In this document: positions 59,816-64,000 of the stretch, one piece after another
Numbering within the stretch: the first letter of the stretch is position 1
Layout: the number at the start of each line of letters is the position of its first letter
Origin: Kryptolebias marmoratus
Taxonomy: Eukaryota; Chordata; Actinopteri; Cyprinodontiformes; Rivulidae
Direction of reading: 5' to 3'
DNA: 64,000 bases
NCBI RefSeq assembly: GCF_001649575.2
Contig: NC_051452.1
Coordinates: forward strand, 2,395,846 to 2,459,845
Position numbers and translations under genes: made by a program
The notes under the pieces: model-generated
What the model saw: the letters and a program-made list of their open reading frames with translations, nothing else
What the model was told of the DNA's origin: nothing
Database searches by the model: none

Positions 59816-60139
59816 CTGAATCTATGGATAGTCTATATTTTAAAAGTTCCGAAATTCCTCTCTTCAAGACTCTCTTCCTCCCATCCCTTCTGTGGGTCAT
59901 GAAGTCATTAAATTAGTTCAGTTGGTGCCTTTCACAAAACACTTTTAAGCCAGGCATGAGGTACCTTCTTCCCATCGTCGAATGATTTCTCTAAGGGCCG
60001 AACCAATATGTGGAACTGAAGTCAACCCACCACTGTTATGCCTCTGAGTTACCAAAAAAGGCCAGTGCTGAGCAGTATTGGTTGATACATATAAGAGTAA
60101 ATTGATAACATGGCTATGGTGGGACAGTCATGACGCAGG

Positions 60140-60455
60140 GTCTGTGCAACCAGGAAGCAGTGGAAGGAGAGAGCCAGAGGTGTTTCAGGCATCTGATTAC
60201 GACGCCTGTTGGATACCTCTATAGAGATTTTCGTGGTACACCCAACCAGGAAGAGACCCTAAGGCAGACCCAGAACTCATTGGAGGGAATATGCATCCCT
60301 TCTGGCCTAAGGGACAGTTTGGGTTTACCTAGGAGAGGTTCGAGAGATTTGCAGGACAGAGGGATGTCTGGGTTTCCCTTTTGGACCTGTTGCCTCCTTG
60401 ACCTGACCAAGGATAAGTGGCATAAAATGGGTGGGTGGATAGATGGATTAATGAT
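60140..60455 (+). pseudogene. LINE 3' end, decayed ORF2 C-terminus
   Basis: The DNA follows the common fish LINE 3' phrase: GGCATCTGATTACGACGCCT, GTACACCCAACCAGGAAGAG, CAGACCCAGAACTCATTGGA and GGATGTCTGGGTTTCC, ending in a GTGGGTGGATAGATGG tail. In one frame it gives RDVWVSLLDLLP, close to the element's usual C-terminus, but frameshifts separate this from the upstream part. The 5' end is truncated. The clade cannot be fixed from this piece. Confidence 0.75.
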
Positions 60456-61059
60456 TTTGTAGAGTGGTTTACCTTCCAAAAAATACTTGGTAAGTTGCAT
60501 AAAAGTGACGGTTTCCCTTCGGGTGGCATTCTTGCACGTTACATGCACTCATTCACCTCACCACAAAAAGAATATTGTGTAAGCATCAGTTGTTGCAACC
60601 TTCATAAATAATAGACTTGAATTAAATTTTCTGGGTTGGGTTTAACAAATGGATACAATGACTTTACCGTTCTATACTTCTAAAACTTGTTGGAAATTTG
60701 TTTTTAGATGGCTTAAAAGCCAATTGGATTTGTCATAATTGTCCAAACAGCCAATTTTATTGAAATCTCTGTTGTGTTTAAAATTGCACTAACTTGACAG
60801 ACTGAAACTAACTGTACAATGTAAACCCTTTTATTTTACCCTTTAATCAGGTATCAAGCTTGTAAGACCTAAATGTTGGCATTTTTACATAAAATGTATT
60901 ACTCCATTTAAGTTTGGCATCAAGCCTGTACTGAAAATTAAAATGAAGCACATTGTGCTAGATATTTCTTCATGATCTATAAGAAAGTGTGTTGCCTTTA
61001 TACAAATATTTGATATTTCCTTTTGCATGCTGACATGAATGGTGGATAACAGGCAAAGC
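60456..61059. other. Unique AT-rich DNA, nothing recognised
   Basis: No exon or repeat is assigned. Confidence 0.3.
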
Positions 61060-61260
61060 AGTGAACTCATCACCAGACTTGTACCAGATGGCTAAACTCA
61101 AAGCCTCACAGTTCTAAGTGTGCTGTGACAGGCTGCCACAGTGGGCGGCAGCAGTTCCTGTCTTCAGCATTAAAATCATGCAACAGTAATCAGTGGGGTC
61201 CAGTTTGAAGTGTTGGGCGCAGATGAGTGGCACCAATGCTGTTGTGGCATCAGATAAGCA
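61060..61260. promoter_or_regulatory. Candidate conserved noncoding element
   Basis: GTGCTGTGACAGGCTGCCAC and CAGCATTAAAATCATGCAAC, then GGCGCAGATGAGTGGCACCA, form a GC-balanced block in AT-rich DNA. TGACAG is a MEIS/TGIF-type word. Confidence 0.27.
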
Positions 61261-62139
61261 TTGGTTTACCTACTATTTTAGGTGAAGAAATCCCCCCAAA
61301 AAGGTACTTATTTAAACAACACAAAAAAGCCATTCTTTCACATTTTTGTAAAGTGGGAAAAGAGCAACACCTCTTTAAGTACAATGTTACACAGCAAACA
61401 GTTTAGTGTTTAAACCACAGTCACTAAAATGAACTATTTTTTTCTCATTTTTCTCATGCACTCCTAAACACATTGGCACTATTGTGTTATAAGCTCTGTA
61501 ATTGCAATAAGCATAAATCATGTCCAGTTTTGCAATTTGAGATAATTTCACTCTGTCATAGATGGGTGTGATGGCTGCCAAAACTGTCTAAATTTATTCT
61601 TCCTTTTTACATCCAGTATTGATTTAGTTTCAAACTAAAGCTACAGGAATGCATTTATTTTGCTTTAATTTTATGCATTTTGCAAAAAGCTCAAAGAACA
61701 TTTTGACTTGTATTTTGCTGACATAGAGTAAAATTCATCATTGCCTGGTCTTGGCTAAACCTTTACGGGCAAAGTAGCAGCCCTTGGACTATCTTCATCT
61801 GGCCTTTAACATCTTAAAATGAAAACAAAATTTATGATGTAAAACCAGCTTATAATACACTTTAAAAAGTCAACAGGATTTTATTTGAACTCTAAAAGGA
61901 ATCATTGTGTGCACAAACTGCGTGCAAAAGACGCATCAAGTAATTTCATATCTTCAACATTCTTTGAACTCTAAAAACATTTTACACAAAGCCTATTAGG
62001 TTTAGTAAGAAAATAAAAGCATGTATTCTTTTACAGCAACATCTTTGGTTGACTTTGATAAATAATTTGTTATATACTTTTTTTTATATAACCTTAAACC
62101 ATTTTTTTTTAAATTAGCATGCCACTTTGATAAATCATA
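61261..62139. other. Unique AT-rich DNA, nothing recognised
   Basis: No exon, RNA gene or repeat family is recognised. Confidence 0.3.
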
Positions 62140-62440
62140 TCTATTCGAGGTTAAGATGATGGTGTGAAAATCCCCTCTGGAACCAGGGTAGTTACAGCAT
62201 TCCTCTATCCAATTTCTAAACTTGGCAGCAGAAACTGTAACACGGGAAGGTGAAAAGGGCAAGCTGCAGTGCAGACGAGCTAAATTGGAACATTCTACCC
62301 AACACACATGAGCACACTTAGATCCACAAAGAGACAGCAGATTCAGCGAGAAGCGCACACACACACACACACACTTAACAGGATGTGCGACAGGCAATCG
62401 CTCGTCCAGTCTACCTGTTAACAATTTCAAATCAGATTAC
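62140..62440. promoter_or_regulatory. Balanced block with a (CA)n tract
   Basis: A (CA)n microsatellite lies at about 62356-62374. The surrounding sequence (GGCAAGCTGCAGTGCAGACG, ATGAGCACACTTAGATCCAC) is balanced and unique. A 142-codon minus-strand frame spans it, but its middle is the Cys-Val run of the microsatellite and it shows no domain. Confidence 0.25.
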
Positions 62441-63009
62441 ACCGGTGGAATGATGAAAGGTCTGTGACCTCAATGAAATTCTAGTTTCCCCAAATTGCCA
62501 AATTTCTTTTTTCACATTTTTAAAATGTTCTCTGAGCTAAATGATTTACAACTGCAGCAATCAGGCATGAATAAGAAAAAGTCCCTAAAGTTGCCACAGA
62601 GCACTACTGATTTCAGAATTGTTCTCTGCACTGATCTAACATACTTTTTGTAGTAATACCAAGTAAGCTTGCATCCTAAGTGGGATGATATTGTTTCGAC
62701 CGTCGGGCAACCTTAAATTATTCACAAGCAGATATTGCTTATGCATGTCTTTTATTCACTGAGGATGACACTTTGCTGCATTACTCAGCAGTTGGCAGTA
62801 GTTATGCCTTAAAATATACACAGATGGCTCAATATCATCTCTTATAAACATGTCAAAGACCTTGCAATACAATGTAAAGTAAGTGGACTGGTCTATTTTT
62901 AGATAAAAGTCAAGTATTATTCTGCATCCAGATGCCAAATGGAACACTGTCACTTAAGATTAAAGTGTTGGCGTCTTGAACTTGAGCTGAACGAAACAGT
63001 TAAGAGTAT
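62441..63009. other. Unique DNA, nothing recognised
   Basis: No exon or repeat is assigned. Confidence 0.3.
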
Positions 63010-63300
63010 AACGGAATAAAGCGTTGCAATAGTTCAATGCAAATGGGTTTCAGCTCACGTAATGGGAGCTGGCACAGTCACTCATTGCCAGTTTGTATTT
63101 CTCACTCAGCCAATATTGTCTTATTCTTCTTCTGTACATAAATTATATGGATTTGTATCTCCCAGTGCATTTGCTCTTTTTTTATTGTGCACTTATTTTA
63201 GGCAATATACCTATCCATACCCCAGTCAACAGCTTTGCTGTTTTAATGCACTTCAACTGCATTTAATGCACTTCAGCTGCATCATTTGGTCCATTGTGCA
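63010..63300. promoter_or_regulatory. Candidate enhancer-like block with octamer and 20-bp duplication
   Basis: A perfect ATGCAAAT octamer lies at 63037-63044, followed by CTCACTCAGCCAATATTGTC (CCAAT box word). A 20-bp unit TTAATGCACTTCAACTGCAT at 63243-63262 repeats at 63263-63282 with a single change that creates a CAGCTG E-box. Confidence 0.33.
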
Positions 63301-63339
63301 AAGCTTCTGATGTCATCCTTTGAGCATTCATTTGACAGC

Positions 63340-64000
63340 ATATTTGAAATTCATCCTCCACCCAAAAGTAAACCTTTAATTAGACAGAAGCCTATCGCCA
63401 CCTCTATTACCATCGACAGCGACAACAAACACCGGCTTCCTTTATGTCCCTCTAGCCTTTTCATCCTTATCAGAAATCTCGCCCCAATCATTTCATCCAC
63501 AAAGCCCATCCACCCTCCCCGACAGCGTTGCCTCTTCAGTCAAGCATGATCTTCCTTTTATGGCAGAGAGAGGAAGACAGAAACATAGAAGGGGGGTGGT
63601 GGTGGAACGAGACAGATATGGGGAGAAAAGAAAAAGATCCAAGAGGCCCAGATTCGCCTTTCATTTCCGCTGCTTGGCTATGCAGCTTTGCCCTGCTTCC
63701 ACGCTTCTGGCAAACTGCACTTCTTCCCCTTGAGAGGCCCATCTAGTCCCACAATCTGAGGACTTGTAATGCAGTCCCTGGTCTGAAATGATAGATCGCG
63801 CTACATGTGGGCCGGCATTGTCTGCCTCACTGATAAGCTGGTGGAGTCGCGGAGCGGGTGTGCGAAGTGTGTGCGTTTGTGATAAGTTCGAGCAAGCGCC
63901 GTTACGTGAACATGTGCGTTCTGGCATTGGGAGTGTGACATCGCCTTGATTTCCCTCTCCGTCTCCCGCCCACCCGCTGAAACCCAAAACAGGGCCTTCT
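63340..64000. promoter_or_regulatory. Strong candidate conserved noncoding block, runs off the window
   Basis: GC-balanced, CpG-containing unique DNA: AAATGATAGATCGCGCTACA followed by TGTGGGCCGGCATTGTCTGC, and TGTGATAAGTTCGAGCAAGC followed by GCCGTTACGTGAACATGTGC. Frames on both strands (up to 108 codons) give unrelated, domain-free peptides. The block continues past the window edge, so an exon just outside cannot be excluded. Confidence 0.35.

Noticed and set aside
60130..60462. 110-codon frame as a host gene
   Set aside because: It is the frameshifted C-terminal end of a LINE ORF with its ATGG-type tail.
62002..62430. 142-codon minus-strand frame as a gene
   Set aside because: It reads through a (CA)n microsatellite as a Cys-Val run and shows no domain or splice signals.
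1..64000. Bacterial features (operons, CRISPR, ribosome binding sites) or a complete endogenous retrovirus
   Set aside because: The base composition, SINEs and splice-like signals are vertebrate; no LTR pair, gag, pol or env-like frame and no spaced direct repeats of CRISPR type were seen.

Overview
This window looks like vertebrate nuclear DNA, most likely from a percomorph or atherinomorph teleost. It is AT-rich, no reading frame in it can be recognised as a conserved protein domain apart from transposase and LINE remnants, and it carries several fish-type repeats: tRNA-derived SINEs, Tc1/mariner remnants, a hAT non-autonomous element and LINE 3' ends. There are no operons, ribosome binding sites, rRNA genes or CRISPR arrays. 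It reads as a gene desert or a very large intron.

Layout. Positions 1-4,770 hold a tandemly structured dispersed repeat (family A, with another repeat inserted in it), a pyrimidine-rich dispersed repeat and a 34-40 bp minisatellite. Positions 4,770-9,800 are mostly unique AT-rich sequence with pieces of a second repeat (family B) and two G-run clusters. Around 9,870-10,120 there is a TATA-like box, a plausible leader, an ATG in good Kozak context and, five codons later, a perfect GTAAGT donor. This is the best candidate for a host first exon. At 16,540-17,730 a family B fragment, a 554-bp inverted-repeat DNA element and a minus-strand Tc1 remnant lie in sequence. At 20,761-21,724 a SINE is split by a DNA transposon flanked by a 6-bp duplication; the assembly gap (185 N) lies inside that transposon.

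Positions 22-37 kb are largely unique sequence with several blocks that look like regulatory DNA (homeodomain, POU and SOX-type words), one Sleeping-Beauty-like Tc1 remnant and a SINE at 37.2 kb. Positions 39-47 kb are repeat-dense: a hairpin-edged repeat, a family B fold-back copy, a family A copy, a complete 945-bp hAT element with an 8-bp target duplication, a third Tc1 remnant and a minus-strand SINE tail. Positions 48-64 kb hold regulatory-looking blocks, a four-unit tandem repeat with a 228-256 bp period (52.38-53.29 kb), an (AT)28 microsatellite and two LINE-like ends.

No gene-to-gene cooperation can be described because no complete host gene is present. The likely host function is cis-regulation of a gene outside the window, or of one whose first exon is at about 10.1 kb. 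Calls of regulatory DNA rest on base composition and motif words only. Conservation could not be tested here and those calls are marked low confidence.
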